Shown here one piece after another: positions 9,901-17,001 of a DNA stretch of 50,100 nt (within the stretch, counting starts at the first letter, position 1; each line of letters opens with the position of its first letter). The notes under the pieces are model-generated. The model ran no database searches. It was not told the origin of the DNA and saw nothing but the letters and a program-made list of their open reading frames with translations. Source of the stretch: Akkermansia muciniphila (GTDB lineage: Bacteria; Verrucomicrobiota; Verrucomicrobiia; Limisphaerales; SIAT01); the NCBI GenBank assembly GCA_945860945.1, contig CAMASG010000007.1, positions 1 to 50,100 of the forward strand, written 5' to 3'. The translations under genes were made by a program, and so were the position numbers.

Positions 9901-10073
9901 ATGGCTCCGGTATCCAGCCATCCAAGAACGGCGAACTCGGTCTCCGTACGATGCGTCATCGCGCGCAGTTGATCGACGCTGTGCTGGAGGTCAAGCCGTT
10001 GCCCGAACGCGGCACGGTGGTGACCTGTTCGGTGAACTATCACTCGTCGCCGAGAAATAAAAAGGAGACGTGA
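6915..10073 (+). CDS. CHASE8-HAMP-PAS-PAS-GAF-PAS sensor histidine kinase (NarX/DegS-type catalytic core)
   Basis: Inner-membrane sensor kinase of 1,052 residues. Order: first membrane span about 15-36; periplasmic domain about 45-145 with the CHASE8-like stretch AAAPAALGALAFDDAEQAER; second span about 158-180; HAMP about 180-230; a coiled coil; PAS about 272-395; PAS about 421-545; GAF about 555-713; PAS about 720-840; HisKA_3 dimerisation domain with phospho-accepting His857 in IGQDLHDDL; HATPase with N-box Asn968 in AQEAVQNAVKHA and G-box DDGSGI and GELGLRTM. It should phosphorylate the LuxR-type regulator 64 bases downstream. CHASE8 is also the periplasmic sensor of YfiN/DgcN, the partner of YfiR, so the overlapping yfiR-like gene is a plausible ligand for this domain. 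Confidence 0.9.
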   Translation: MSWRVADWPLRAKFTALTMFISLLSLTLFSGVYALNEYYTARTDVRRELMTLNDAAAPAALGALAFDDAEQAERAIRVLRANPAVMAVRLYKADGNVAAKWSRENAMEHDWPAVGTADSELYGWKMLHLTRIIRLPDGTRIGSLCLCSDLLPVKERMRQTLGALLGLWLISLGVAYLATRYLQELVIRPVLDLSDAMHQVTESKNYARRVPMTSGDEIGRLETSFNELLGKVEASESELEQRVRERTAELAEMNERLIGEVQKRFRTEAALRSSEERLALAMKGSDLGLWDWNVVTGHVIFSRRLVEMIGYTLEEVAPHVSTWANWVHPEDLPNVMAALNRHLAGETKIYETEHRLKMKDGGWLWILHRGQVVERDTKGKPLRAAGTHLDISPRKEAERLLRESHDLLEQRVNARTGELATSDERFRQLAENIAEVFWMTEPDKNQMLYISPGYEQIWGRACKELYANPRSWLDAIHVDDLDRVLQAFPKQAAGTYDEEYRITRPDGATRWIRDRAFPVRDASGKVVRVAGIATDITEEKLAALGVARQSHALQQLARDPVLHEGDFDAALRAILSSSVAAVEVARVSYWAYTKNGAALRCEQLWNGAGLQPVFTGVELRVADYPCYFATLKNERVVAVNDAVADPRTSEFAELYLKPHGITSMLDAPVRANGRVVGVVCHEHTGTRRVWTSEERQFAASVGDLVAIALGAQKRQQDEEQILLLAHTLESTREMIAIADADNRFIYINEAFQRGYGYSLSELIGKPASVISLNTPESQMQEIPQKTVAGGWQGELMNRAKDGREFPVSLSTSPVFDAAGKLIAMVGVATDISERKRLERETLEAGERERERIGQDLHDDLCQHLTGIRFKAALLEKKLGAGENKMQSDAGEIVRLLADATELARALARGLQPVDPAPGGLMAALQQLAVNTTQIFKLSCDSRFPKPVLMHDLHLSTHLYRIAQEAVQNAVKHAAPGCIEIVLETHGDRMILSVIDDGSGIQPSKNGELGLRTMRHRAQLIDAVLEVKPLPERGTVVTCSVNYHSSPRNKKET

Positions 10074-10137
10074 AGCGGACTGAATAGTTGTCCGCTGCGC
10101 GCTTCACGCTTAAACTCCGTTCGCAGCACACGTCGCC

Positions 10138-10818
10138 ATGAAAACCACCGCGCCCGCAAAAACCACCAAGAAGCGGATTCTCCTCGTGGACGACCATCCC
10201 GTGATGCGTGACGGCTTCGCCCAGCTCATCAACCACGAGGCAGACTTGCACGTCTGTGCGCAGGCCGCCACGCCGACTGAGGCGCTCGAATTGCTTTCGC
10301 AGCACAAGCTGCACCTCGCCATCGTGGACCTTTCCCTCGGTGACGCCAGCGGCCTCACGCTCGTGCGCGACCTGCTCCATCGCCAGCGCGATCTGCCGGT
10401 GCTCGTTCTCTCGATGCACGACGAGTCGCTTTACGCTGAACGCGTTTTGCGCGCCGGTGCCCGTGGTTTCGTGATGAAGCAGGCATCCACGGAAGAGGTG
10501 CTGTCGGCTATCCGCACCGTGCTTTCCGGCGTCAACTACGTGAGCGACCGCATAAAGGGTCGTATGTTGCAGGCGATGGTCACCGGCCAGAAATCGGCCG
10601 AAGGACTCGATACCCTGAGCGACCGCGAGATGGAGGTTTTTCAACTGATTGGCAAAGGTCGCAGCACGCGCGAGATCGCCGAGGGACTGAGCCTCAGCAT
10701 TAAGACCATCGAAACCTACCGCATGCACCTCAAGGAAAAGCTCGATGCCCGCACCGCTACCGAGTTGGGCCGCCGCGCCGTGGAATGGACGAGCCGTCAG
10801 CAGACCGGCAAGGTTTGA
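10138..10818 (+). CDS. NarL/FixJ-family response regulator
   Basis: 226 residues. The receiver domain (about 12-130) has the acidic pair in LLVDDHP (Asp18-Asp19), the phospho-acceptor Asp64 in AIVDLSLG, the Ser in VLSMHD and the conserved Lys in FVMKQAS. The LuxR-type helix-turn-helix at about 158-215 shows LSDREMEVFQLIGKGRSTREIAE and SIKTIETYR, given here in separate pieces. It starts 64 bases after the histidine kinase and is its obvious partner. Target promoters cannot be read from the sequence. A hairpin region just downstream (10884-10950) probably ends the operon. Confidence 0.93.
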   Translation: MKTTAPAKTTKKRILLVDDHPVMRDGFAQLINHEADLHVCAQAATPTEALELLSQHKLHLAIVDLSLGDASGLTLVRDLLHRQRDLPVLVLSMHDESLYAERVLRAGARGFVMKQASTEEVLSAIRTVLSGVNYVSDRIKGRMLQAMVTGQKSAEGLDTLSDREMEVFQLIGKGRSTREIAEGLSLSIKTIETYRMHLKEKLDARTATELGRRAVEWTSRQQTGKV

Positions 10819-10883
10819 GGATGTGAAAAGACGGTCTTCGGTGACGGGCTTCGTCATTTCAATCCGCCCCTGCACTTGACAGC

Positions 10884-10950
10884 CATCAGGGAAACCCTGA
10901 TGAAAAAATCAGGGCGCACCCCGATGGTCGGACTGGGGTTTCCCTGTTTT
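10884..10950 (+). terminator. Terminator-like hairpin with competing alternative folds
   Basis: CAGGGAAACCC (10887-10897) pairs perfectly over 11 bp with GGGTTTCCCTG (10936-10946) and is followed by TTTTAATTTC, which has the form of a Rho-independent terminator. The left arm is also part of a shorter hairpin, CATCAGGG (10884-10891) with CCCTGATG (10895-10902). A third arm, ATCAGGG (10908-10914), can compete for the same CCCTGAT. The folds exclude each other. It lies 66 bases past the response-regulator stop. The terminator reading is likely; a regulatory switch is only a possibility. Confidence 0.5.
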
Positions 10951-11030
10951 AATTTCGAAAGCTGATGCTGGAGACGATGGGCTACCGCGTATCGATTAAG
11001 GGTGTCAGTCAAAGGAGACCAGTTGGGTTA

Positions 11031-11076
11031 AGGGCGCGGGCCGCATCTTCGCGGGAACCCGCGCCCTATTTTTTAT
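11031..11076 (+). terminator. Strong Rho-independent terminator
   Basis: AGGGCGCGGG (11031-11040) pairs over 10 bp with CCCGCGCCCT (11058-11067). An inner CCGC/GCGG stem (11041-11044 with 11051-11054) extends it, and ATTTTTTAT follows on the plus strand. No gene ends immediately before it; the closest upstream stop is that of the response regulator at 10818. It may be a second terminator of that operon or the end of a small transcript in 10819-11030. Confidence 0.7.
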
Positions 11077-11142
11077 CTGCGCTACTTCTGATGGATACAC
11101 CCGTTCACGCGAAGGCGCGTACTCGCAAAGTGCAGTGGTAGC

Positions 11143-11189
11143 GACACGCCGATGGCGTGTCATTTTGCGAAGCCAAGCCAGCGGCTTGG
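11143..11189. repeat. Paired short palindromes, REP-like
   Basis: Two perfect hairpins sit 11 bases apart: GACACGCC-GAT-GGCGTGTC (11143-11161) and CCAAGCC-AGC-GGCTTGG (11173-11189). Both have 3-base loops and GC-rich arms. Such twin palindromes between convergent or unrelated genes resemble repetitive extragenic palindromes. Copies elsewhere in the genome would prove it; none was seen inside this window. Confidence 0.5.
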
Positions 11190-11217
11190 TTCTACCTTGT
11201 GCGCCGAACACACGCAT

Positions 11218-11547
11218 TCAAATCACCGTCAGCGGCCCATCAAAAATCGTCAGGCTCACGACCTCCCCTTTGGCCACGTGCGGTCCGTGCTTCACACCCT
11301 TCGGCGCGAAGAAGAGCGTGCCGGGGGCGTAACTCGTCTCCTCTTCCAACCATTCGCCCGAAAGCACATACGCCCATTCATTCGCGAGCGGATGCGTGTG
11401 CGCGGGGATTGTCGCGCCCGCCTTGAAACGGCGCAGCACCGTCACGCCGCCGGTCTGTTCGTTCTTGTGCAGTACGAGCAGTTCGACGCCTTCGTAAGGT
11501 CCCGGCTGCCAGTGCTTGTCTTTCGCCATCGCGATGTATGGAAACAT
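11218..11547 (-). CDS. Small cupin-domain protein
   Basis: Single-domain cupin of 109 residues from the ATG at 11547 (MFPYIAMAKDK). The ATG at 11529 is equally possible, and the frame is open to 11592. Cupin motif 1 is clear: IPAHTHPLANEWAYVLSGEW, with two His and one Glu as probable metal ligands. Motif 2 is PGTLFFAPKGVKHGPH, with the fourth ligand His. This matches the ChrR/anti-ECF-like cupins that bind zinc or another divalent metal, but no sigma factor is nearby, so a regulatory role is not supported. It is divergent from miaE with about 150 bases between the starts. Confidence 0.8.
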   Translation of the reverse strand: MFPYIAMAKDKHWQPGPYEGVELLVLHKNEQTGGVTVLRRFKAGATIPAHTHPLANEWAYVLSGEWLEEETSYAPGTLFFAPKGVKHGPHVAKGEVVSLTIFDGPLTVI

Positions 11548-11696
11548 GGCCGGATGAAACGTCGGCGCGCGTGAAAAGGCAAGTCGCAGCAACTCGCCAC
11601 GCGCCGTTCCTCTCCGGCAATGAGAGAGAAGTTTGCACAGCTTCGTGGACGGCCGTGTTCTTGCCCATCGCGCGCGGGCGGGTTACACATTCGGCG

Positions 11697-12275
11697 ATGT
11701 TGATGCTTCGCGAAAAGGTTCCGGCGGATTGGTTGCCGAAGATGCTGGCCCGTCTGCCGGCCGTGCTGGTGGACCACGCGCACCTCGAGCGCAAAGCTGC
11801 GACCACCGCCATCACGCTCGAGAAATATCCAAACCTCTTCGGCCGCGTGGAGGAGTTGAACGCCATTGCCATCGAGGAGATGCAGCATTTTCAACTCGTG
11901 CTTGCGCTGCTCAAACGTCGCGGCATTCCATTCAGCCAGCCCTTTCCAAGCCCGTGGATCCGCGATCTGATGCACGCCGTTCGCCGTGGTCAAAGGCTGC
12001 AAGTGATTGATCACCTCATCGTCTGCGCGCTCATCGAAGGTCGTTCGTGCGAGAAGTTTCAAATGCTCGCCGCCAGCGCGGAACTCCAGCAGAACGATTC
12101 CGAGCTAACGCAGTTTTACGCCAGCCTCGTCGAGTCCGAAGGCAATCACTACGCCAGCTATCTACTGATGGCGCGCGACATTGATGAGGCCGAAGCCGAT
12201 CGCCGGCTCGACTTTTTTCTCGATCTCGATGCCGAGCTGATTCGTCGGCCACACGAGTTGCCGATTCTACATTAG
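11697..12275 (+). CDS. miaE: tRNA-(ms2io6A37) hydroxylase MiaE
   Basis: Di-iron ferritin-like monooxygenase that hydroxylates the isopentenyl group of 2-methylthio-N6-isopentenyladenosine at position 37 of tRNAs reading UNN codons. The ligand set is complete from the ATG at 11697: Glu31 in DHAHLERKAA, Glu61 and His64 in IEEMQHFQ, Glu114 in LIEGRSCE, Glu146 and His151 in ESEGNHYASY. Length of 192 residues matches the family (about 190-200). The frame is open upstream to 11538, but that extension shows no conserved residues and overlaps the divergent cupin gene. The substrate would be made by MiaA and MiaB, which are not in this window. Confidence 0.93.
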   Translation: MLMLREKVPADWLPKMLARLPAVLVDHAHLERKAATTAITLEKYPNLFGRVEELNAIAIEEMQHFQLVLALLKRRGIPFSQPFPSPWIRDLMHAVRRGQRLQVIDHLIVCALIEGRSCEKFQMLAASAELQQNDSELTQFYASLVESEGNHYASYLLMARDIDEAEADRRLDFFLDLDAELIRRPHELPILH

Positions 12276-12347
12276 CCTCGAATGTAGTCGGTGCGTGCGT
12301 CGGAAAATGTGTTCGCCACACCGTTGGATTCGCGCCTTACTTCGCTC

Positions 12348-13811
12348 ATGAACAAAGCGCTCCTTCTCGTGTCGTTGCTCGTTTTTGCGCTTAACACTTT
12401 CGCCGCCGCGCCACGTAACATCGTTCTCTTCATCGCGGACGACATGGGGCAGGACGCCGGTTGCTACGGTAATCGTGATGTGAAGACGCCGCACCTCGAT
12501 GCGCTCGCGCGGGAAGGAACGCTCTATCGCCGAGCCTTCTGCACCACGGCGAGTTGCAGCGCGAGTCGCTCGGTGATTTTGAGCGGGCTGCACAACCACG
12601 CCAACGGCCACTACGGTCACCAACACGCGTTCCACAACTTCCACGCGTTCCCATCGGTGCAAAGTTTGCCAGTCATTCTCACGCGCAACGGCTACCGCAC
12701 GGCGCGCGCGGGCAAATTCCACGTGCAGCCGGAGAGTGTGTATCAATTTGGAAAAGTCATTCCGGGCGTCGGCTGGAACCCGATGGCGCTGGCCGAGGGT
12801 AGTCGCGAGTTCGTCGCCGACAAGTCGCAGCCGTTCTTCCTCTACTTCTGTCCGCTCACGCCGCATCGCTCCGGCGGCGCGGTGCCCGGACATCCGCTCA
12901 AACCGAATGCCTTCGGAAATCATCAGCCGATGCCCGGTCACACTGATGTGAAATACGAGGAGAAAGCCATCGCCGTTCCGCCGTATCTGCCGGATACGCC
13001 GGCGTGTCGCGCGGAGTTGGCGCAATATTATCAAGCCATCACGCGCACCGACGCCGCGCTCGGTCGGCTCATCGAGATTCTCAAGGAGACAGGCCAGTAT
13101 GAGAACACGCTCATCCTTTTCGCTTCGGATAACGGGATGGCCTGGCCCGGTGCGAAGACGACGCTTTACGAGCCGGGGATGCGCTTACCGCTCGTCGTCC
13201 GCAGCCCAAACCAAAAGCAGCGCGGTGTGGCGAGTGACGCGCTGACATCGTGGGTGGATCTGACGCCGACGATTCTCGATTTCGCCGGCGTGAAGGAAGT
13301 GCTCGCGCCACCGCTGGTTGCCAGTGGCGAGGACGGCGGTAAGGCGGCGAAAAAGAAAGCGGTGGATGTCTCTTACAAATTTCACGGCCGTTCGTTCTTG
13401 CCGACGATTGATGGGAGTGCTGTGCCCGGTTGGGATGTCGTTTTCGGTTCGCACCAGTTTCACGAGATCACGATGTATTACCCGATGCGCTGCATCCGCA
13501 CCGAGCGTTACAAACTCATCCTGAACCTCGCGCATCCGCTGCCGTATCCTTTTGCGTCCGACCTTCACGAGTCGGCTACGTGGCAGGATTTTCTCAAGAG
13601 CGGCGCGAGTCGTTACGGCAAACGCCCCGTGCAGGATTACCTCCAGCGTCCGCGCTACGAGCTGTATGATTTGCAGAACGATCCGGACGAGGTGAGCAAC
13701 CTCGCGCAAAGCGCGAAGCACAAAGCGGTGTTCGAAGAGTTGGGTGCGCGATTGAAGGCGTTTCAGGAACGCACGCGCGACCCGTGGATTTCAAAATACG
13801 TTTACGAGTGA
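12348..13811 (+). CDS. Secreted sulfatase, N-sulfoglucosamine sulfohydrolase (SGSH) type
   Basis: 487 residues from the ATG at 12348, which gives a clean signal peptide (MNKALLLVSLLVFALNTFAA); the frame is open to 12291. Alkaline-phosphatase-fold sulfatase. The formylglycine Cys is Cys70 in TTASCSASRSVILSG, a C-x-A-S-R variant of the usual C-x-P-S-R. Metal ligands are seen in FIADDMGQDAG and FASDNGMAWPG, and the catalytic Lys/His region is ARAGKFHV. The C-terminus has the typical RPRYELYDLQNDPDE sequence. The family removes sulfate from sugars, here probably polysaccharides outside the cytoplasm, and needs a formylglycine-generating enzyme that is not in this window. A ThuA protein and a NIPSNAP protein follow on the same strand. 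Confidence 0.9.
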   Translation: MNKALLLVSLLVFALNTFAAAPRNIVLFIADDMGQDAGCYGNRDVKTPHLDALAREGTLYRRAFCTTASCSASRSVILSGLHNHANGHYGHQHAFHNFHAFPSVQSLPVILTRNGYRTARAGKFHVQPESVYQFGKVIPGVGWNPMALAEGSREFVADKSQPFFLYFCPLTPHRSGGAVPGHPLKPNAFGNHQPMPGHTDVKYEEKAIAVPPYLPDTPACRAELAQYYQAITRTDAALGRLIEILKETGQYENTLILFASDNGMAWPGAKTTLYEPGMRLPLVVRSPNQKQRGVASDALTSWVDLTPTILDFAGVKEVLAPPLVASGEDGGKAAKKKAVDVSYKFHGRSFLPTIDGSAVPGWDVVFGSHQFHEITMYYPMRCIRTERYKLILNLAHPLPYPFASDLHESATWQDFLKSGASRYGKRPVQDYLQRPRYELYDLQNDPDEVSNLAQSAKHKAVFEELGARLKAFQERTRDPWISKYVYE

Positions 13812-13886
13812 GCCATTCCGGCGAATGCGGCCGTTGTCGGAATAGTGAGTTGCCAATCTTTCGATTGAGCAACTATGCTGTCGGGT

Positions 13887-15416
13887 ATGCGTGTGATGCT
13901 TTTCTTGCTGCTCGGTTTCATTGGAACGACTTTCGCTCTCTCCGCCGCCGAACCGCTGAGAATCTTCATTCGATCGGGGCCGAAATCCCACGGGCCAGGG
14001 GATCATGATTATCCGGCTTTTCTGCGCGATTGGGTTCCTCTGCTCAACGCGGCCGGTGCGAAGGCGAGCGGTAGTCAGACTTTCCCCACGGCCGAACAAT
14101 TGGCTGAGACCGACGTGCTAATCATTCACCGGCAAGTCGGCGGCGACTTCAAGCCGGAGGAGAAAGCGCTCGTGGACGCCTACGCCAAACGTGGCGGCGG
14201 CTTTGTTGTCATTCATGCAGCCACTCTCGCCGGCGACGATGCCACGGTTCTCTACTACAAAGATCTCATCGGAGGATCTTGGCGGCACAAGGTCACCAAG
14301 TGGAAAGAAGGCCCGATGCAGTTGCGTTTCACCGATCGGGATTCGCTCATCACGCGAGCCATTGCCGACTTCGGTATGAAGGATGAAATCTACTACGACA
14401 TGGACCTCCGCGATGACATCCGTGCGCTCGCGGTTTCGCCCACGCCGAAGAAGAAGGGCGACGGATTCGAGGAGCAGACGCAAATCTGGACGTACGAGAA
14501 GCCGGGCGCCCAGCGCGCGTTTGTCTTTGTTCCCGGGCACACGTACACGAACTTCAGTCGCAGCGACGTGAAGACGATTTTGCTGCGCGGCATCGCGTGG
14601 GCTGGCAAGCGCAAGAATCTCGACGAGTTCACAAAACCAAACGAAGCCGCTGCCGTGCTTCGTCCTGAAGGGAACAACGCGCCTGTGGTTCCGAAGGCCG
14701 TTGCAAAGAAGGACGCGCCGAAAGGGCCCGCGACACTTCCATTGCCACCGGGTGCGGCGAAGATCGAGTGGAGCACGGGCACGAAGGTGCTGCTCATCGG
14801 TGGCGGTAGCTCGCATGACTTCCACAAGTTCTTCAACCTCGCCGATGTGGCGATGCTTAAGGCCGCGAAGTTCTCCGTGAATTACACCGAAAGTCCGCTC
14901 GACTTCGTGGAGCACGTGAAGACCGTGGACGTCCTCGTCCTCAGCGTGAACACGCCCGCGTTCACCACGCCCGCGGTTCGCAAAGCGCTCTTCGACCACG
15001 TCGCGGCGGGCAAAGGTGTCGTGCTGCTGCACGCCGGCGTCTGGTATAACTACCGCGATTGGCCCGAATACAACCGCGAACTCGCCGGCGGCGGATCGCG
15101 TGGCCACGATCGCCTCGGCGAATACGAGGTGAAGGTTTCGCAGCCGGACCATCCGCTGCTCAAGGGCGTCCCCGCGAGCTTCCGCATCACGGACGAGCTT
15201 TACTACTTCGAGCCCGATGCGGCCGGCACGCCCATCGAGGTTCTCGCCACGGCTCACAGCGCGGCGAAGGGTAAAGACTACCCGCAGCTCTTCATCGTGA
15301 AGCATCCCAAGGCCCGCATCGTCGGCCTCACACTCGGCCACGACGCCCGCGCCCACAGCCTCCCCGCGTATCAGCAGCTTCTCCAGAACGCCATTCTCTG
15401 GACTCAAACGAAGTGA
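13887..15416 (+). CDS. Secreted double-ThuA (trehalose-utilisation fold) protein
   Basis: About 509 residues from the ATG at 13887; ATGs at 13875 and 13896 are alternatives. A signal peptide (MLFLLLGFIGTTFALSAAE) precedes two ThuA domains, which have a glutamine-amidotransferase-like fold. Domain 1 covers about 25-235, with DVLIIHRQVGG, GGGFVVIHAATLAG and FVPGHTYTNF. Domain 2 covers about 300-505, with KVLLIGGGSSHDFHKFF, GKGVVLLHAGVWYNY and LTLGHDARAHSLPAYQQLL. A Pro/Ala-rich linker (about 248-295) joins them. ThuA domains occur in keto-sugar and trehalose metabolism, but no reaction is established for most. Two in one chain is less usual. It may act with the upstream sulfatase on exported sugars. 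Confidence 0.82.
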   Translation: MRVMLFLLLGFIGTTFALSAAEPLRIFIRSGPKSHGPGDHDYPAFLRDWVPLLNAAGAKASGSQTFPTAEQLAETDVLIIHRQVGGDFKPEEKALVDAYAKRGGGFVVIHAATLAGDDATVLYYKDLIGGSWRHKVTKWKEGPMQLRFTDRDSLITRAIADFGMKDEIYYDMDLRDDIRALAVSPTPKKKGDGFEEQTQIWTYEKPGAQRAFVFVPGHTYTNFSRSDVKTILLRGIAWAGKRKNLDEFTKPNEAAAVLRPEGNNAPVVPKAVAKKDAPKGPATLPLPPGAAKIEWSTGTKVLLIGGGSSHDFHKFFNLADVAMLKAAKFSVNYTESPLDFVEHVKTVDVLVLSVNTPAFTTPAVRKALFDHVAAGKGVVLLHAGVWYNYRDWPEYNRELAGGGSRGHDRLGEYEVKVSQPDHPLLKGVPASFRITDELYYFEPDAAGTPIEVLATAHSAAKGKDYPQLFIVKHPKARIVGLTLGHDARAHSLPAYQQLLQNAILWTQTK

Positions 15417-15475
15417 GTTGGCTCGCTTAAAAAGGTTTTGCCAACCCGCCACAGCACGGCATCATCCCACGACGT

Positions 15476-16243
15476 ATGAACAAGATTCTCACATTCCTCG
15501 CCATGACGATTGCCCTCACCGCCACCGCTGCCACTGCTGATAAGGAGGCGCGCGTGTATGAGATTCGCACCTACACCGCCAGCGCCGGCAAGATGGAAGC
15601 CCTGCACAAGCGCTTCCGCGACCACACCGTTCGCCTTTTCCAGAAGCACGGCATCGAGCAGCTCGGCTATTTCGTGCCCGTGGATGCGCCGGAGACCAAG
15701 CTCGTCTTCGTGCTCAGCTACCCCAGCCGTGCCGCGCGCGACCAGTCGTGGAAAGCCTTCATGGCCGATCCGGAGTGGGTGACCGCCTTCAAGGAATCTG
15801 AGAAGAACGGCTCATTGGTCTCCAAGGTCGAGAACCCGTTCTACCTCGCGACTGATTATTCGCCCGCGATCAAAGCCTCGGCTGGCACGGAGGCGCGCGC
15901 GTTCGAGCTCCGCACCTACACCGCCAGCGCCGGCAACCTCGCCGGCCTGAACGCCCGCTTCCGCGACCACACCGTGGCGCTCTTCGCCAAGCACGGCATG
16001 ACCAACCTCGCCTACTGGAACCTGATGCCGGACCAGAAGGGGGCAGGGGACATACTCGTGTACATCATCGCCCACAAGAGTCGCGAGGCCGCGGCGGAAT
16101 CCTTCAAGAACTTCCGCACCGATGCGGCGTGGACGAAGGCCCGCGCCGAGTCCGAGAAGAAAGCCGGCGGCTCGCTCACCGCAGCCAAGGACGGCGTCAT
16201 CTCCCTCTTCCTCAAGGCGACCGATTACTCGCCGACGAAGTAA
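15476..16243 (+). CDS. Secreted NIPSNAP-family protein, two domains
   Basis: 255 residues. Signal peptide MNKILTFLAMTIALTATAAT, then two NIPSNAP domains (about 25-125 and 138-250). Each begins with the same sequence: YEIRTYTASAGKMEALHKRF in the first and FELRTYTASAGNLAGLNARF in the second, each followed by R-D-H-T and F-x-K-H-G. The near-identical openings show internal duplication. NIPSNAP domains are small dimeric alpha-beta-barrel-like folds; in PVC bacteria they are common secreted proteins with no proven reaction. It starts 59 bases after the double-ThuA gene, so a shared transcript is likely, ended by the terminator at 16271. Confidence 0.88.
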   Translation: MNKILTFLAMTIALTATAATADKEARVYEIRTYTASAGKMEALHKRFRDHTVRLFQKHGIEQLGYFVPVDAPETKLVFVLSYPSRAARDQSWKAFMADPEWVTAFKESEKNGSLVSKVENPFYLATDYSPAIKASAGTEARAFELRTYTASAGNLAGLNARFRDHTVALFAKHGMTNLAYWNLMPDQKGAGDILVYIIAHKSREAAAESFKNFRTDAAWTKARAESEKKAGGSLTAAKDGVISLFLKATDYSPTK

Positions 16244-16270
16244 GCCGTTCGCCTTTCTAAAAGGTATAAT

Positions 16271-16304
16271 AAAAGCCCGAGCCAGAATGGCTCGGGCTTT
16301 TATG
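16271..16304. terminator. Bidirectional Rho-independent terminator
   Basis: AAAAGCCCGAGCC (16271-16283) and GGCTCGGGCTTTT (16289-16301) form a 13-bp perfect stem with a 5-base loop. The A-run on the left and T-run on the right make it work in both directions. It lies between the NIPSNAP gene (plus) and the convergent small gene ending at 16322 (minus). Confidence 0.93.
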
Positions 16305-16321
16305 TTTATCTACTGGCTGCC

Positions 16322-16723
16322 TTATGTCGCGGCGGGAGGCGGCGTTGTGTCGGGCTCCTCGGCGAGAGGCGGGGTTGGCGGCTCAGGTTCGGAGCTGTCC
16401 GTCCGGCTGCGCCCAGACCGCTTCTTCTCGATTTCCATCTTCAGGTCCAGCGGGCGCAGCAGTTCCGAGTCGCTCGCGCCCAGTTCCAGATCCGAAAGGA
16501 TGGCGTGGATGTAGCGTTTGAGGTGCGCCGCGGCCGGCTTGGTCAGCCGCTTGCGAACGCCAATGCTCATGCGCCAATCCTGCTCATGAGCGATGGTTTC
16601 GTCGCTGGCGGTTAGGAACGGCTTGAGGTTCTGCTGCCCCTGCGCCAGCGAGTCGCCGCCCAGCTTGCGCTCGGGGAATCGTTCCTCCCAGAGCTTCAAC
16701 AGAATCGAGATGCGGTCATACAT
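16322..16723 (-). CDS. Hypothetical protein with acidic Pro-rich tail
   Basis: 133 residues. The start at 16723 is one of the few here with a strong Shine-Dalgarno sequence (GGAGGTG four bases upstream), which supports expression. The N-terminal about 95 residues are mixed charged and probably helical (MYDRISILLKLWEERFPERK, later KPAAAHLKRYIHAILSDLEL). The last about 30 residues are low complexity and rich in Pro, Glu and Ser/Thr (SSEPEPPTPPLAEEPDTTPP). No signal peptide, membrane span or known domain was recognised. It is convergent with the NIPSNAP gene and shares its bidirectional terminator. Confidence 0.65.
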   Translation of the reverse strand: MYDRISILLKLWEERFPERKLGGDSLAQGQQNLKPFLTASDETIAHEQDWRMSIGVRKRLTKPAAAHLKRYIHAILSDLELGASDSELLRPLDLKMEIEKKRSGRSRTDSSEPEPPTPPLAEEPDTTPPPAAT

Positions 16724-17001
16724 GGGACACCTCCGCGGTTGGATGGTTAACGGCTGTGAGTACTAAGGCTGCCCGAAGGCAGTTGTTGTGGGGCATTTCT
16801 GCGCCGCCCTGGCGTACGACACATAATTTATTCATATGTTGGATTATAAATGCTTCGAGGTGGGCGTTCCGTCAAGCGGTCGTGACATTATTTTATCAGA
16901 GCCTTATCGGTCTTTTTTATATGACGGTTAGCTGGGGTGAAACAGGCCTGAAATGCCGAAAAACGATCCTCTTTAAAATGGGCGTGATGGCCCATTCAAC
17001 C
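16724..17001. other. Intergenic, AT-richer, no gene recognised
   Basis: This stretch has a lower GC content than its surroundings. A reading frame from 16756 to 17019 is open, but its product has no recognisable feature and its composition looks non-coding. A perfect 7-bp hairpin, AATGGGC (16977-16983) with GCCCATT (16990-16996), sits at the right end next to the repeat array. The segment 16981-17001 matches the repeat unit only weakly, at about 12 of 21 positions against the unit at 17191. Confidence 0.4.
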
